A stretch of DNA of 64,000 bases from Serratia marcescens (GTDB lineage: Bacteria > Pseudomonadota > Gammaproteobacteria > Enterobacterales > Enterobacteriaceae): assembly GCF_006715005.1 (NCBI RefSeq), contig NZ_VFMJ01000001.1, positions 682,001-746,000 of the forward strand, read 5' to 3'. The notes beneath the pieces are model-generated. The model worked only from the letters and a program-made list of their open reading frames with translations, made no database searches and had not been told where the DNA came from. This document shows, piece by piece, positions 9,559 through 21,680 of the stretch (the first letter of the stretch is position 1; each line of letters begins with the position of its first letter). Position numbers and translations under genes: made by a program.

Positions 9559-10881
9559 ATGCGCGGAAGACTGTTCTGGAAAATTTTGCTCGGCTTTTGG
9601 CTGACCTTCATCATCATGACGCAGGCCCTGTGGGTGGCGTTTTCTTTATATGGCGATCGTTATGTGCCGCCGGAGAACGCCATGGCGCGGCGGGTGATAG
9701 GCCTGCAGCTAACCTCCGCCGCCACCCAATTGCGTAGCGGCGGCATGCCGGCGCTGGAAGCCCTGATGCGCGACTGGCCCGAGGACGACAGGCGCCTGCT
9801 GTCCGTCACGCCGATGACCCAACCGCCGCCGCCCGCGCCGGAAGAACCGGTGTTTGAAGGGCGGCGCATGCCGAAAGAGATTTCCGCCTGGGTACAGACC
9901 GGCGAAGGGCAGGGTTACTGGCTGAGCTATGACGTGCGCGGGCTGCGGGAAGAGTATCGGCCGGAGCGGCGCTCCCATTTCTTCAACATTCCTGCGCCGA
10001 TGCTGTGGGTCGGCGGGCTGGGCGGTTTGCTGTTCAGCGCCGTGCTGGCCTGGAACCTGACCCGGCCGATGCGTCAGCTGCGCGGCGGCCTGGATCGGGT
10101 GGCGCAGGGCGATCTGTCGGTGCGGCTGTACCCGAAGATGCGGCGGCGCCATGACGAACTGTCCGACGTGGCGCGCGATTTTGACACCATGGCCGAGCGG
10201 CTGGAGCTGCTGGTCAGCGCCCGCGAGCAGTTGCTGCATGACGTTTCGCACGAGCTGCGTTCGCCGCTGGCGCGCCTGCAGCTGGCGATCGGCCTGGCGC
10301 GGCAGAATGCCGGCAATGTCGAAACCTCGCTCAAGCGCATCGAACACGAGTCGGGGCGGCTGGACAAAATGATCGGTGAGCTACTGGCGCTGTCGCGCGC
10401 CGAACACAGTAGCCTACCTGACGAAGAGTATTTCGATCTGTACGGCCTGGTGGACGCGGTGGTGAGCGATGCACGCTACGAGGCGCAGGTGCCCGGCGTG
10501 GATATCGTGCTGCAGGCCGAGTCGGACGTGGAGTACACCGTCAAAGGCAATGCGGAGCTGATGCGGCGAGCGGTGGACAACATCGTGCGCAATGCGCTGC
10601 GCTTTTCCAGCCACGGCCAGCGGGTGACGGTGGCATTGACGCGCGTCGATAACCAGTTCCAGATCGCGGTCAGCGATCAGGGGCCGGGGGTTGAGGAGGC
10701 GAAGCTGTCGAGCATTTTCGATCCGTTCGTACGCGTGAAGTCGGCCCTGTCGGGCAAGGGTTACGGCCTGGGGCTGGCGATTACCCGCAAGGTGGTGCTG
10801 GCGCACGGCGGCCAGGTTGAGGCGCGCAATGGCGACAAAGAGGGGCTGGTCATTACCCTGCGCATCCCGCGCTGGCAATAA
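9559..10881 (+). CDS. Sensor histidine kinase, CpxA/RstB-like (partner of the upstream regulator)
   Basis: This 440-residue membrane kinase has a first membrane segment at about 10-30, a periplasmic sensor region of roughly 115 residues containing a proline run (TQPPPPAPEEP), and a second membrane segment at about 148-166. HAMP follows (WNLTRPMRQLRGGLDRVAQG), then HisKA with the phospho-acceptor H231 in LLHDVSHELRSPLARL. The ATPase domain has the N box VDNIVRNALRFS and the G boxes DQGPGVEEAK and GKGYGLGLAITRK. An in-frame stop lies just upstream, so the ATG at 9559 is fixed. Its stop codon is the first part of a long palindrome. It is the probable partner of the preceding regulator; the signal is not known from sequence. 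Confidence 0.93.
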   Translation: MRGRLFWKILLGFWLTFIIMTQALWVAFSLYGDRYVPPENAMARRVIGLQLTSAATQLRSGGMPALEALMRDWPEDDRRLLSVTPMTQPPPPAPEEPVFEGRRMPKEISAWVQTGEGQGYWLSYDVRGLREEYRPERRSHFFNIPAPMLWVGGLGGLLFSAVLAWNLTRPMRQLRGGLDRVAQGDLSVRLYPKMRRRHDELSDVARDFDTMAERLELLVSAREQLLHDVSHELRSPLARLQLAIGLARQNAGNVETSLKRIEHESGRLDKMIGELLALSRAEHSSLPDEEYFDLYGLVDAVVSDARYEAQVPGVDIVLQAESDVEYTVKGNAELMRRAVDNIVRNALRFSSHGQRVTVALTRVDNQFQIAVSDQGPGVEEAKLSSIFDPFVRVKSALSGKGYGLGLAITRKVVLAHGGQVEARNGDKEGLVITLRIPRWQ

Positions 10882-11002
10882 TAGACTATCTTACTTGCCA
10901 TTTTGAACTAGGGCAGTGCTCGCCTTCGTCACGTACTGTGTGTACGTTCCGAAGGTTGCGCGCTGTCCATGTTCAAACTGCCTGCGCCGATAACGTCTAT
11001 TA
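10879..11002. repeat. 124-bp imperfect palindrome
   Basis: The element begins TAATAGAC and ends GTCTATTA, and its two arms of about 60 bases pair with each other throughout. Matching blocks are TTGAAC/GTTCAA, GGGCAG with its mate, CCTTCG/CGAAGG and GTAC/GTAC at the centre. It would form one long interrupted hairpin. It overlaps the stop codon of the histidine kinase gene, whose TAA is the repeat's first three bases. It resembles the dispersed palindromic elements of enterobacterial intergenic regions but is distinct from the adjacent ERIC. Confidence 0.75.
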
Positions 11003-11010
11003 TCCGCGGC

Positions 11011-11135
11011 ATACCCAAAGGATTTCGAATTGCAGCTAGGCGGCAAGCGGGGGAATCTCCGGGAGCTTACTCCGGTAAGTGACCGGGGTGAGCACGTGCG
11101 GCCAACAACGCTGCGGTTCGAAAGACGAAGGGGAT
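11011..11135. repeat. ERIC element (intergenic repeat unit)
   Basis: About 125 bp with the ERIC core: a segment like GAATCTCCGGGAGCTTACTC followed by GGTAAGTGACCGGGGTGAGC, the two halves of the central palindrome used as ERIC1R/ERIC2 primer sites. The outer ends ATACCC...TTTCGAA..TGCAG and CTGCGGTTCGAAAGACGAAGGGG are inverted. The sequence has several departures from the canonical consensus, so it is an old copy. Confidence 0.85.
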
Positions 11136-11136
11136 A

Positions 11137-11165
11137 AAAAAACGGCGCCGAGGGCGCCGTTTTTC
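11137..11165. terminator. Bidirectional terminator between the kinase gene and crr
   Basis: ACGGCGCC and GGCGCCGT form an 8-bp perfect stem with a GAG loop, flanked by AAAAAA on the left and TTTTT on the right. It can stop transcripts from both strands and serves the convergent kinase gene and crr. Confidence 0.9.
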
Positions 11166-11179
11166 TTGCTCATCCGCGC

Positions 11180-11689
11180 TTACTTCTTGATGCGGATGAT
11201 CGGGGTTTCGCCAACGGTCACGCTGCCGGACAGTTTGATCAGCTCTTTGATCTCGTCCATGTTGGAGATAACGACCGGCGTCAGGGTAGACTTGGCTTTC
11301 TCTTCCAGCAGTGGCAGGTTGAACTCGATAACGACGTCGCCTTTCTTGACGCGCTGACCTTCTTCGGCGATGCGTTTGAAGCCTTCGCCTTTCAGTTCTA
11401 CGGTATCGATGCCGAAGTGGACGAACAGCTCAATGCCGCTGTCGGATTCGATAGAGAATGCATGGTTGGTTTCGAAAATCTTGCCGATGGTGCCGTCAAC
11501 CGGAGCAACCATTTTGTTGCCGGCCGGTTTGATGGCGATACCGTCGCCAACGATTTTTTCAGCGAACACTACGTCCGGCACATCTTCGATATTGACGATT
11601 TCGCCAGAAAGGGGAGCGACGATCTCGATAGTGCCCGTGTCTTTCTTGTCATCAGAAACCAGAGATTTCAGTTTATCGAACAAACCCAT
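11180..11689 (-). CDS. crr: Glucose-specific PTS enzyme IIA component (EIIA-Glc)
   Basis: This 169-residue cytosolic protein is the length of the E. coli protein. The phosphorylated His lies in [15 protein letters not shown] (residue 91 counting Met) and the second active-site His in FETNHAFSI (residue 76). It accepts phosphate from HPr and passes it to EIIBC-Glc. Unphosphorylated it blocks other sugar permeases; phosphorylated it stimulates adenylate cyclase. The N-terminal amphipathic stretch [14 protein letters not shown] is conserved. It is the last gene of ptsH-ptsI-crr. Confidence 0.98.
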   Translation of the reverse strand: MGLFDKLKSLVSDDKKDTGTIEIVAPLSGEIVNIEDVPDVVFAEKIVGDGIAIKPAGNKMVAPVDGTIGKIFETNHAFSIESDSGIELFVHFGIDTVELKGEGFKRIAEEGQRVKKGDVVIEFNLPLLEEKAKSTLTPVVISNMDEIKELIKLSGSVTVGETPIIRIKK

Positions 11690-11738
11690 GATCTTCTCCT
11701 AAGCATTAAATTGGGCGGCGTTCCAGTGTCGTGGAAGT

Positions 11739-13466
11739 TTAGCAGAGCGTTTTTTCTTCGATGAATTTATTGACGCAATTCATCAGGTCTTGTGCCGTTG
11801 GCTGTGCCAAGGCTTGCGCTGCCAACGCCTTCACATCTTCGAAATTCGTGTTACGAATAATTTTCTTGATGCGCGGGATTGAAATCGCACTCATGCTGAA
11901 CTCATCCAGCCCCATGCCCAATAACAACAGTGTAGCACGCTCATCGCCAGCCAGTTCGCCGCACATGCCGGTCCACTTGCCTTCTGCGTGAGATGCATCA
12001 ATAACCTGTTTGATCAGGCTAAGTACTGATGGGGACATCGGGTTATAGAGATGAGAAATCAGCTCGTTGCCGCGATCTACCGCCAGAGTATACTGGGTTA
12101 GATCGTTTGTCCCAATACTAAAGAAGTCGACTTCTTTCGCCAGGTGGTGAGCGATGACCGCCGCAGCCGGTGTTTCCACCATCACGCCCACCTCGATGCT
12201 CTCGTCAAACGCTTTGCCTTCTTCGCGCAGCTGCGCCTTCAGCGTCTCGATTTCGCCTTTCAGATCGCGCACTTCTTCCACGGAGATGATCATCGGGAAC
12301 ATGATGCGCAGTTTGCCGAACGCCGAGGCGCGCAGGATGGCGCGCAGCTGGGCGTGCAGGATTTCACGGCGGTCCATCGCGATGCGGATGGCGCGCCAGC
12401 CGAGGAACGGGTTCTCTTCCTTCGGCAGGTTCATGTACGGCAGGTCTTTGTCGCCGCCGATGTCCATGGTGCGGACGATCACGGCCTGCGAGCCCATGGC
12501 TTCCGCCACGGCTTTATAAGCCTGGAACTGCTCGTCTTCGGTCGGCAGCGAGTCACGGTCCATGAACAGGAATTCGGTACGATACAGGCCGACGCCTTCC
12601 GCGCCGTTGCGCTCTGCACCCGCGACGTCGCGCACGGTGCCGATGTTGGCGCAGACTTCAACCTGATGGCCGTCCAGCGTAATCGCCGGCAGGTCCTTCA
12701 GCTTGGCCAGATCGTTTTTCTCGGTGATGTATTGGTTCTGGGCGGCTTTCAGCTGATCGATAACGTCAGCGGTCGGGTTAACGTAAATTTTGTTGTTAAC
12801 CGCATCCAGAATCAGGTAGTCGTCGTTTTTCACCTGCTTGGTCACGTCGCTGGTACCGACGATCGCCGGCAGCTCCAGGGAGCGCGCCATGATAGAGGTG
12901 TGGGAGGTGCGGCCGCCGAGATCGGTAATGAAGCCCAGCACTTTGTCCAGGTTCAGCTGCGCGGTCTCTGACGGGGTCAGATCGGTGGCCACCAGGATCA
13001 CTTCGTCCTGAATGGAGCCCAGATCGACGATCGGCATGCCCAGAATGTTCTGCAGCAGGCGCTTGCCGATGTCGCGCACGTCGGCGGCGCGCTCTTTCAG
13101 GTATTCGTCGTCCAGCTCTTCCAGCGCTTTCGCCTGACCTTCGATCACGGTGTAGGCGGCGGCGTCTGCGGAGGCCAGATCGTCTTTGATTAGGGCTATG
13201 ATTTCCTGCTCAAGCTCTTCGTCTTCCAGCAACATGATGTGGCCTTCGAAGATAGCTTCCTTCTCTTCGCCGAAGGTTTCGCCAGCTTTGGTCTTGATCG
13301 CTTCCAGCTGTTCGGACGCTTTCGCGCGGCCGGCCAGAAAACGCGAGACTTCCTGCTCTACTTGATCAGCAGAGATTTTTTTCCGGTTGATGACGATGTC
13401 GTCTTCTTTCAGCAAGAGAGCCTTACCAAAAGCGATGCCCGGTGATACTAAAATGCCTGAAATCAT
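11739..13466 (-). CDS. ptsI: PTS enzyme I (phosphoenolpyruvate-protein phosphotransferase)
   Basis: The 575-residue protein is identical in length to E. coli enzyme I. The phospho-His lies in [18 protein letters not shown] (His 189 by E. coli numbering), and the C-terminal PEP-binding barrel includes [29 protein letters not shown] and the active-site Cys in [12 protein letters not shown]. It takes phosphate from PEP and hands it to HPr. It lies between ptsH, 46 bp upstream, and crr, 49 bp downstream, as a single unit. Confidence 0.98.
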   Translation of the reverse strand: MISGILVSPGIAFGKALLLKEDDIVINRKKISADQVEQEVSRFLAGRAKASEQLEAIKTKAGETFGEEKEAIFEGHIMLLEDEELEQEIIALIKDDLASADAAAYTVIEGQAKALEELDDEYLKERAADVRDIGKRLLQNILGMPIVDLGSIQDEVILVATDLTPSETAQLNLDKVLGFITDLGGRTSHTSIMARSLELPAIVGTSDVTKQVKNDDYLILDAVNNKIYVNPTADVIDQLKAAQNQYITEKNDLAKLKDLPAITLDGHQVEVCANIGTVRDVAGAERNGAEGVGLYRTEFLFMDRDSLPTEDEQFQAYKAVAEAMGSQAVIVRTMDIGGDKDLPYMNLPKEENPFLGWRAIRIAMDRREILHAQLRAILRASAFGKLRIMFPMIISVEEVRDLKGEIETLKAQLREEGKAFDESIEVGVMVETPAAAVIAHHLAKEVDFFSIGTNDLTQYTLAVDRGNELISHLYNPMSPSVLSLIKQVIDASHAEGKWTGMCGELAGDERATLLLLGMGLDEFSMSAISIPRIKKIIRNTNFEDVKALAAQALAQPTAQDLMNCVNKFIEEKTLC

Positions 13467-13512
13467 AACCCTACCTTACTCTTGACTGGTGTTAACTAAA
13501 AAGACGGGCCGA

Positions 13513-13770
13513 TTACTCAAGCTCTGCCATCAGTTTTACCAAGTGCTCAACGGCTTTCTGCTCGTCTTCACCTTCAGCTGAGATGGTCACTACGGTCCCT
13601 TGAGTCAGCCCCAGAGTTTGCAGTTTGAACAGGCTTTTAGCGCTGGCGCTTTTGCCGTTGGAGGTCACGGTGATGTCAGACGTGAAGCCTTTGGCTTCTT
13701 TAACGAACTGAGCGGCAGGGCGAGTATGCAGACCATTCGGAGCGGTAATAGTAACTTCTTGCTGGAACAT
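13513..13770 (-). CDS. ptsH: PTS phosphocarrier protein HPr
   Basis: The protein has 85 residues, the standard HPr length. The phosphorylated His15 lies in [13 protein letters not shown], and Ser46 and its neighbours are in [13 protein letters not shown]. It shuttles phosphate from enzyme I to the IIA proteins. It is the first gene of the operon; a long leader follows upstream. Confidence 0.98.
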   Translation of the reverse strand: MFQQEVTITAPNGLHTRPAAQFVKEAKGFTSDITVTSNGKSASAKSLFKLQTLGLTQGTVVTISAEGEDEQKAVEHLVKLMAELE

Positions 13771-14119
13771 TGATGTTTCCCCAACTTATTGGATTAATGT
13801 TGTGGAGCTAAAGTTTAGCCCAGGGGCCTGACTTTAGCTTGTCTGGTTATAGCGCCTGACTATGGACAGGGGCGAACGTTGATGCAACAGAAAACGACGC
13901 GTTAGGCACTTCAGATCAAAAAACTCGGCTTTAGACGTCGTTCCAATCCGCTCCCCATTATGCCCGATTCGACGCGTCGGCGACAGATGAGTAAATCGAT
14001 TCAGCCTTGACCGGGCTCGGGGGGTTATTAATTTTGCGCATCGAAATAATGCACCGTTAAATACTAAAGCCGACGGGCAAAAGCAATCTTGGACTGCTAT
14101 AAAGTTTGATCCAGTCCAC
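13771..14119 (-). promoter_or_regulatory. ptsH promoter and leader region
   Basis: This long non-coding gap between cysK and ptsH holds the pts promoters. The 50 bases before ptsH, read on the minus strand, include TAAACTTTAGCTCCACAAC and TAAGTTGGGGAAACATCA just before the ATG, close to the E. coli ptsH leader. TTGGGGA is the ribosome binding site. Upstream parts (about 14030-14100) are AT-rich and may contain a second promoter. A 95-codon open frame here has no start site or family resemblance and is not called. Confidence 0.6.
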
Positions 14120-14147
14120 AAAAAAGCACCCCGCAGGGTGCTTTTTT
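14120..14147 (-). terminator. cysK terminator
   Basis: GCACCC/GGGTGC with flanking AAAAA/TTTTTT gives an 11-12 bp stem (including A-T pairs) and a 4-base loop. On the minus strand it is followed by a T tract. It lies just beyond the cysK stop; the mirror T tract on the plus strand means it could also act in reverse. Confidence 0.85.
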
Positions 14148-14169
14148 AGCGATTTGTGCAGTGGCGGAA

Positions 14170-15138
<969 letters not shown>

Positions 15139-15260
15139 AGCCCGTCCTTTAACTCTATGAAAATGTGGGGAACATCGAAAGCATACGCTAACAGTACCGG
15201 CAGGGAAGTAAAGAATTGGTATATCTATATGTTATTAGGAAATAAGTTTTAAGCACAATG
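15139..15260 (-). promoter_or_regulatory. cysK promoter region, expected CysB target
   Basis: An AT-rich block at about 15205-15255 (containing ATATCTATATGTTATTAGGAAATAAG on the plus strand, cut here into two parts: ATATCTATATGTTATT and AGGAAATAAG) stands out from its GC-rich flanks. cysK is a classic CysB-activated gene and CysB sites are AT-rich, so this block is the likely activation region. The exact -35/-10 pair is not clear. Confidence 0.4.
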
Positions 15261-15263
15261 ATA

Positions 15264-15284
15264 AGGGCGCGAAATGCGCGCCCT
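15264..15284 (-). terminator. Hairpin after cysZ
   Basis: AGGGCGCG and CGCGCCCT form an 8-bp perfect stem around a GAAAT-type loop. The T tract on the minus strand is broken (TTATCATT), so it is a moderate terminator for cysZ. Confidence 0.55.
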
Positions 15285-15323
15285 GTCGAAAATTCCCGCG
15301 CTATCAGCGGTAAAAAACGGCGG

Positions 15324-16082
15324 TTATCGGACGAATTGCGAGCGGTAGCGATCGACCCACATCGCGGTGGCGCCGCAGACGGCGACCGGCAGGATCACCA
15401 GATTGAGGATCGGGATCATGGTGAACAGGCTGACCAGCGCGCCGAACTGCAGGTTGTCGGTTTTGTGCTGGCGCAAGGCGCGGCGCATGTCGGCAAAGCT
15501 CACCTTGTGGTTGTCGAACGGGTAGTCGCAATACTGGATCGCCAGCATCCAGGCGCTGAACAGGAACCACAGCACCGGCGCCACCGTTTGGCCGATGCCG
15601 GGCACGAAGTACAGCGCCAGCAGCAGCAGCGCGCGCGGCAGGTAATACATCAGCTTGCGCCATTCGCGCGCCATGATGCGCGGCAGATCTTTGGCGATGC
15701 CGAGCAGGCCGGTGTCCGGCAGCGGTTTGCCGGTCAGGCTGCCTTCGAGCTGCTCGGCCAGCAGGCCGCAGAACGGCGCGGCGATGAGGTTGGTGAGGGT
15801 GCTGAACAGATAGCTGAACACCAGCAGCACCGAAATGACCGCCAGCGGCCACAGCAGGTAGCTCAACCATTGCAGCCAGTCGGGAACGTGGCTCATCATC
15901 GCCGGGATCCAATCGCCGAGCCGGCTGAACAGCCACCAGAAAGCGGAACCCATCAGCAGCACGTTGACCAGCAACGGCAGGACCACATAGCGTTTAATCC
16001 CCGGGCGCGAAATCAGGCGCCAGCCTTCGGCGAAATAGTGAATGCCGCTGGTTGAGCGGGCAGGGGGCTGCGTATAGGACAT
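15324..16082 (-). CDS. cysZ: Sulfate transporter CysZ
   Basis: This 252-residue integral membrane protein has the CysZ (DUF540/EI24) pattern: hydrophobic helices at about 30-55, 70-105, 145-185 and 205-240, with the family segments [21 protein letters not shown] at the N-terminus (given in part), [16 protein letters not shown] and [15 protein letters not shown]. It takes up sulfate for reductive assimilation. It lies upstream of cysK on the same strand and divergent from zipA, as in E. coli. Confidence 0.96.
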   Translation of the reverse strand: MSYTQPPARSTSGIHYFAEGWRLISRPGIKRYVVLPLLVNVLLMGSAFWWLFSRLGDWIPAMMSHVPDWLQWLSYLLWPLAVISVLLVFSYLFSTLTNLIAAPFCGLLAEQLEGSLTGKPLPDTGLLGIAKDLPRIMAREWRKLMYYLPRALLLLALYFVPGIGQTVAPVLWFLFSAWMLAIQYCDYPFDNHKVSFADMRRALRQHKTDNLQFGALVSLFTMIPILNLVILPVAVCGATAMWVDRYRSQFVR

Positions 16083-16303
16083 ATCTTAAGTTATCTCGTT
16101 GTCTGAACAGGCATCATTATCATATAGGGATGATTTTCCACTGGCTAGGGTAGGGTTGGCTGAAAAACCAGCAGAAAAAGGCAGTATAATCATCTTTATT
16201 GGCATAAAGTTCAGCACGGACTTGCACTTGTGTGCGCGGGCAAATAGAGTTAAAGAGTGAATGTTTGCCGCGGTGGCAATGTATTGGAACAACAGAGATA
16301 GCA

Positions 16304-17320
16304 ATGATGCAGGATTTGCGTCTGATATTAATCGTTGTTGGCGCGATCGCCATAATAGCGCTGTTATTGCACGGTCTGTGGACCAGTCGCAAAGAACGGT
16401 CAGCGCTCTTCCGCGATCGCCCAGCCAAACGTTCCCAAAAGGAACGTGAACAAACTCCGATCGACGATCTCGAAGAAGGCGTCGGTGAGGTGCGCGTACG
16501 CGCCGCTCACCCGCAAGACGAGCCGTCATTCGGCCATTTCGATGCCGCACGCGAAGAACCCGTGGCCGCGCCGAAGCCCGCTCCGGCGGCTGCGCCAGCG
16601 CCCCACGCCGTTCAGCCGGCTGCCCATCAGACGCCGCCTCCGCTGTCTCAGCGGCCGGAGTATGATGACATCCTGCTGAACAACTACGCGCCGGACGAAG
16701 AACAGGCCGAACCGCAGCAACCGCAACCGGCCGTGCGCCGTGAGCCGCGCGTCGACGATCTGCCGCATGAACATGAGGCGCCGCAGGGGGCGGAACCGGC
16801 ATTCCACGCCGAGCCAGCCCCAGTGCAGCAAACGCCGGAAGTGAAGCCTGCGCCGGAACCTGCACCGCAGCCGGCGGCCGCGCCAATTCAGGCTAAACTG
16901 AAAGAGACTGTGCTGGTGCTGCACGTCACGGCCCACCAGGGCGGCGTGATCGGCGGCGAAGTGCTGCTGCAGAGCGTGTTGCAGGCCGGCTTCCAGTTTG
17001 GCGAGATGGGCATCTTCCACCGTCATATCAGCCCGGCCGGCAGCGGCCCGGTGCTGTTCAGCCTGGCGAACATGGTCAAGCCGGGATCGTTCGATCCTGA
17101 CATGATGTCCGATTTCTCCACGCCGGGCGTGTCGATGTTCATGATGGTGCCGTCTTACGGCGACGCCAATCAGAACTTCAAGCTGATGCTGCAGTCGGCA
17201 CAGCGTATCGCCGACGACGTGGGCGGCGTGGTGCTGGACGACGAGCGCCGCATGATGACGCCGCAGAAGCTGGAAACCTACAAAGCGCGTATCCGTGAAG
17301 TGTTGGAAAACAACGCCTGA
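16304..17320 (+). CDS. zipA: Cell division protein ZipA
   Basis: The 338-residue protein begins with the near-invariant [20 protein letters not shown], a single membrane anchor (about 6-27) with the N-terminus outside. It is followed by a basic patch, [14 protein letters not shown]. Residues about 80-200 are a proline-, alanine- and glutamine-rich linker. The C-terminal FtsZ-binding domain (about 205-335) includes [19 protein letters not shown] and [20 protein letters not shown]. It tethers FtsZ rings to the membrane. The start at 16304 rather than upstream is fixed by the conserved N-terminus. Confidence 0.96.
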   Translation: MMQDLRLILIVVGAIAIIALLLHGLWTSRKERSALFRDRPAKRSQKEREQTPIDDLEEGVGEVRVRAAHPQDEPSFGHFDAAREEPVAAPKPAPAAAPAPHAVQPAAHQTPPPLSQRPEYDDILLNNYAPDEEQAEPQQPQPAVRREPRVDDLPHEHEAPQGAEPAFHAEPAPVQQTPEVKPAPEPAPQPAAAPIQAKLKETVLVLHVTAHQGGVIGGEVLLQSVLQAGFQFGEMGIFHRHISPAGSGPVLFSLANMVKPGSFDPDMMSDFSTPGVSMFMMVPSYGDANQNFKLMLQSAQRIADDVGGVVLDDERRMMTPQKLETYKARIREVLENNA

Positions 17321-17356
17321 CCGGGTTGCCGCGCGCACTGAACATCCGTAACAACA

Positions 17357-17382
17357 AAGCCCCCGCTAGCCGGGGGTTTTTT
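17357..17382 (+). terminator. zipA terminator
   Basis: CCCCCG/CGGGGG stem with a CTAGC loop followed by TTTTTTAT, in the 79-bp gap between zipA and ligA. ligA probably has some independent initiation or read-through. Confidence 0.85.
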
Positions 17383-17396
17383 ATCTTTGATGGTGA

Positions 17397-19420
<2,024 letters not shown>

Positions 19421-19421
<1 letters not shown>

Positions 19422-19636
19422 TGGAAAAGGAAAACCTGCTGGAGATCGCCAATACCGTGATGCCGTTCGGCAAGTACCAGGGGCGGGTGCTGATCGATCT
19501 GCCCGAAGAGTACCTGCTGTGGTTCGCCCGCAAGGGCGAATTCCCCAAAGGCAAGCTCGGCATGCTGATGGAGATGACGCTGGCGATTAAAATCGAAGGG
19601 CTTGACCACCTGGTCAAGCCGCTGAAGAAAAGCTGA
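19421..19636 (+). CDS. ypeB: DUF3820 small protein YpeB
   Basis: This is a 71-residue cytosolic protein of the DUF3820 family. The conserved core is MPFGKYQGRVLIDLPEEYLLWF followed by ARKGEFPKGKLG (split here). It begins within the ligA stop codon, so it is translationally coupled to ligA, the same arrangement as E. coli ligA-ypeB. The function is unknown; the PFGKYKG motif also occurs in proteins linked to nuclease or RNA contexts, which is suggestive only. Confidence 0.93.
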
Positions 19637-19639
19637 ACT

Positions 19640-19665
19640 GACGGGCCTTGGCCCGTCTTTTTTTT
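19640..19665 (+). terminator. Terminator after ypeB
   Basis: GACGGGCC/GGCCCGTC forms a perfect 8-bp stem with a TT loop, followed by an eight-T run. The T run overlaps the stop codon of the convergent yfeH gene. Confidence 0.9.
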
Positions 19666-20662
19666 ACCCGCGCGACGCCTGCGCGTTGGCGTTGGGCACC
19701 GCCTGTTGCGCCCGCTGCTTACGCTGATACCTTTTCGCCAGCACCGCACAGGTCATCAGTTGCACCTGATGGAACACCATCAGCGGCAGCACCATGATCC
19801 CTACCGTCGCCGCCGGGAACAGGATATTGGCCATCGGAATGCCGTTCGCCAGGCTTTTCTTCGAACCGCAGAACACGATGGTGATCTCGTCCGCCTTGCT
19901 GAACCCCAGCCAGCGCGCCATGTAGGTGTTCACCACCAGCACGATCGCCAGCAGCACGATGCTGCCGCCGACGATAAACGCCAGCGAACCGATCCCCACC
20001 TGATGCCAGATGCCGTGCGTGACCGCCTCGCTGAAGGCGGCGTACACCACCAGCAGAATCGAGGTCTGGTCGGTTTTGCCGATCAGCGGGCGATGGCGCT
20101 CGATCCAGCCGCCGATCAGCGGCCGCAGCAGGTGGCCGGCGACGAACGGCACCAGCAGCTGCAGCACGATCGAGCCCACCTGCCGCAGGCTACCGGTATC
20201 GCCGTGCACGTTCATCAGCAGGCCGACCAACAGCGGCGACACGAAGATCCCCAGCAGGCTGGATGCAGACGCGCTGCACACCGCTGCCGCCACGTTGCCG
20301 CCCGCCAGCGAGGTGAAGGCGATGGCCGACTGCACGGTGGCGGGCAGGATGCACAGGTAGATGAAACCGGCGTACAGCTCGGGGCTGACGTCGATCGGCG
20401 CCCACCAGGCGAACAGCATCCCCAGCGCCGGAAAAATGATGAAGGTGCTGAACATCACCCACAGATGCAGCCGCCAGTTATTGCTGCCGGCCAGGATGGC
20501 CTCGCGCGACAGCTTGGCGCCGTGCATGAAAAACAGCAGGGCGATGGCGGCGATGGTCAGGGCGTTGAGCCAGCCGACGAACTCGCCGCGAGCCGGCAGG
20601 AACGACGCCAGCAGCACGGTGGCGATCAGCGTCAGGGTAAAACGATCGGGCAGGAATCTCAT
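19664..20662 (-). CDS. yfeH: Bile acid:sodium symporter family transporter YfeH
   Basis: This 332-residue polytopic membrane protein has about nine to ten hydrophobic segments. Family segments seen are FFMHGAKLSREAILAG, CILPATVQSAIAFTSLAGGN, VCSASASSLLGIF and EITIVFCGSKKSLANGIPMA. It matches E. coli YfeH in length when the ATG at 20662 is used; a longer frame to 20713 adds residues absent from the family. The physiological substrate is unknown. It is divergent from the LysR gene yfeR, exactly as in E. coli, so it is the likely target of that regulator. Confidence 0.93.
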   Translation of the reverse strand: MRFLPDRFTLTLIATVLLASFLPARGEFVGWLNALTIAAIALLFFMHGAKLSREAILAGSNNWRLHLWVMFSTFIIFPALGMLFAWWAPIDVSPELYAGFIYLCILPATVQSAIAFTSLAGGNVAAAVCSASASSLLGIFVSPLLVGLLMNVHGDTGSLRQVGSIVLQLLVPFVAGHLLRPLIGGWIERHRPLIGKTDQTSILLVVYAAFSEAVTHGIWHQVGIGSLAFIVGGSIVLLAIVLVVNTYMARWLGFSKADEITIVFCGSKKSLANGIPMANILFPAATVGIMVLPLMVFHQVQLMTCAVLAKRYQRKQRAQQAVPNANAQASRG

Positions 20663-20758
20663 GGCGATGCGCTCGGGTAGAAAATCGATGGGGCTATTCT
20701 CCCGCGTGAGCATATAATAATTAAATTGATTTATTTAATTCATCTATGAATAAAACAC
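20663..20758. promoter_or_regulatory. yfeH/yfeR divergent promoter region
   Basis: The 96-bp gap is sharply AT-rich from 20710 to 20758 (for example ATATAATAATTAAATTG), with inverted AATTAAATTGATTTATTTAATT (given as AATTAAAT and ATTTAATT) centred near 20730. The ATTAAAT/ATTTAAT inverted repeat is a candidate LysR-type binding site serving both genes. Confidence 0.5.
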
Positions 20759-21679
20759 ATGAATTACTCACTCAAACAGCTGCGGGTGTTCGTCGCCATC
20801 GCCCGCCACGGCAGCTTCAGCCGCGCCGGCGAGGCGATCGGCCTGACGCAATCGGCGGTCAGCCACAGCGTGAAAGAGCTGGAGGCGGAGGTCGGCGTGC
20901 GCCTGCTGGATCGCACCACGCGTGAAGTGGTGTTGACCGACGCCGGCCTGCGGCTGGCCAACCGGGTCGAACGGCTGCTGGACGAGCTGCAGGCCGCTTT
21001 GCTGGATGCGCGCAGCTTTGGCGTACAGCGCAGCGGCACGGTGCGGGTGGCGACGAGCCAGACCATTTCCGCCCATCTGATGCCGCAGTGCATCGCCGCC
21101 GGCGAACGCGAATACCCGGAGATCCGCATCATGCTGCGCGATCAGGCGCAGCAGCAGGTGTTGCACAGCGTGCGCAACGCCGAGGTGGATTTCGGCATCG
21201 TGGTCGATCCGGTGCAGGCGGTGGATCTGGAGTGCGAAGCGGTGCTGCATGAACCGTTCCTGCTGCTGTGCCGCGACGATCACCCGTTTGCTGCGCAGCA
21301 AGAGGTGCGTTGGTCGGCGTTAAACGGCTGCCGTCTGGTGTTGCAGGATTACGCGTCGGGCAGCCGGCCGCTGATCGACAGCGCGCTGAGACAGCAGGGC
21401 GTCGAGGCGCAGGTGGTGCAGGAAATCGGCCATCCGGCGACGCTGTTCCCGATGGTGGCGGAGGGGATCGGCATCAGCATTTTCCCGGCGTTGGCGCTGC
21501 CGTTGCCGGAAGGGGGGCGGCTTCGGGTACGGCGGCTGGTGCCGGAGATCAACCGCGCACTGATGCTGGTACGGCGCAAGAATCGCTCGCTGACGCCGGC
21601 GGCGGAGGCCATCTGGCAGGTGGCGCGTCAGCAGGCGGCGCTGCTGCACCAGCGCCGGCAGGAAAACGCGGAATATTGA
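20759..21679 (+). CDS. yfeR: LysR-family regulator YfeR
   Basis: The 306-residue protein has an N-terminal winged HTH (about 1-62) with [20 protein letters not shown] as recognition region, then a linker helix and a two-lobed effector domain. E. coli yfeR lies divergent from yfeH in the same way, and in Salmonella YfeR has been linked to osmolarity-dependent control of yfeH. The effector is unknown. The coding sequence ends one base before the convergent FlxA-like gene. Confidence 0.88.
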   Translation: MNYSLKQLRVFVAIARHGSFSRAGEAIGLTQSAVSHSVKELEAEVGVRLLDRTTREVVLTDAGLRLANRVERLLDELQAALLDARSFGVQRSGTVRVATSQTISAHLMPQCIAAGEREYPEIRIMLRDQAQQQVLHSVRNAEVDFGIVVDPVQAVDLECEAVLHEPFLLLCRDDHPFAAQQEVRWSALNGCRLVLQDYASGSRPLIDSALRQQGVEAQVVQEIGHPATLFPMVAEGIGISIFPALALPLPEGGRLRVRRLVPEINRALMLVRRKNRSLTPAAEAIWQVARQQAALLHQRRQENAEY

Positions 21680-21680
21680 G

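Noticed and set aside
9559-10881. Naming the kinase rssA outright
   Set aside because: The class and host fit, but the phospho-acceptor position (231) could not be reconciled with memory of the published protein and no alignment can be run here.
13834-14121. A 95-codon frame in the ptsH upstream region
   Set aside because: Lies in a known promoter/leader region, lacks a ribosome binding site and shows no protein-like composition.
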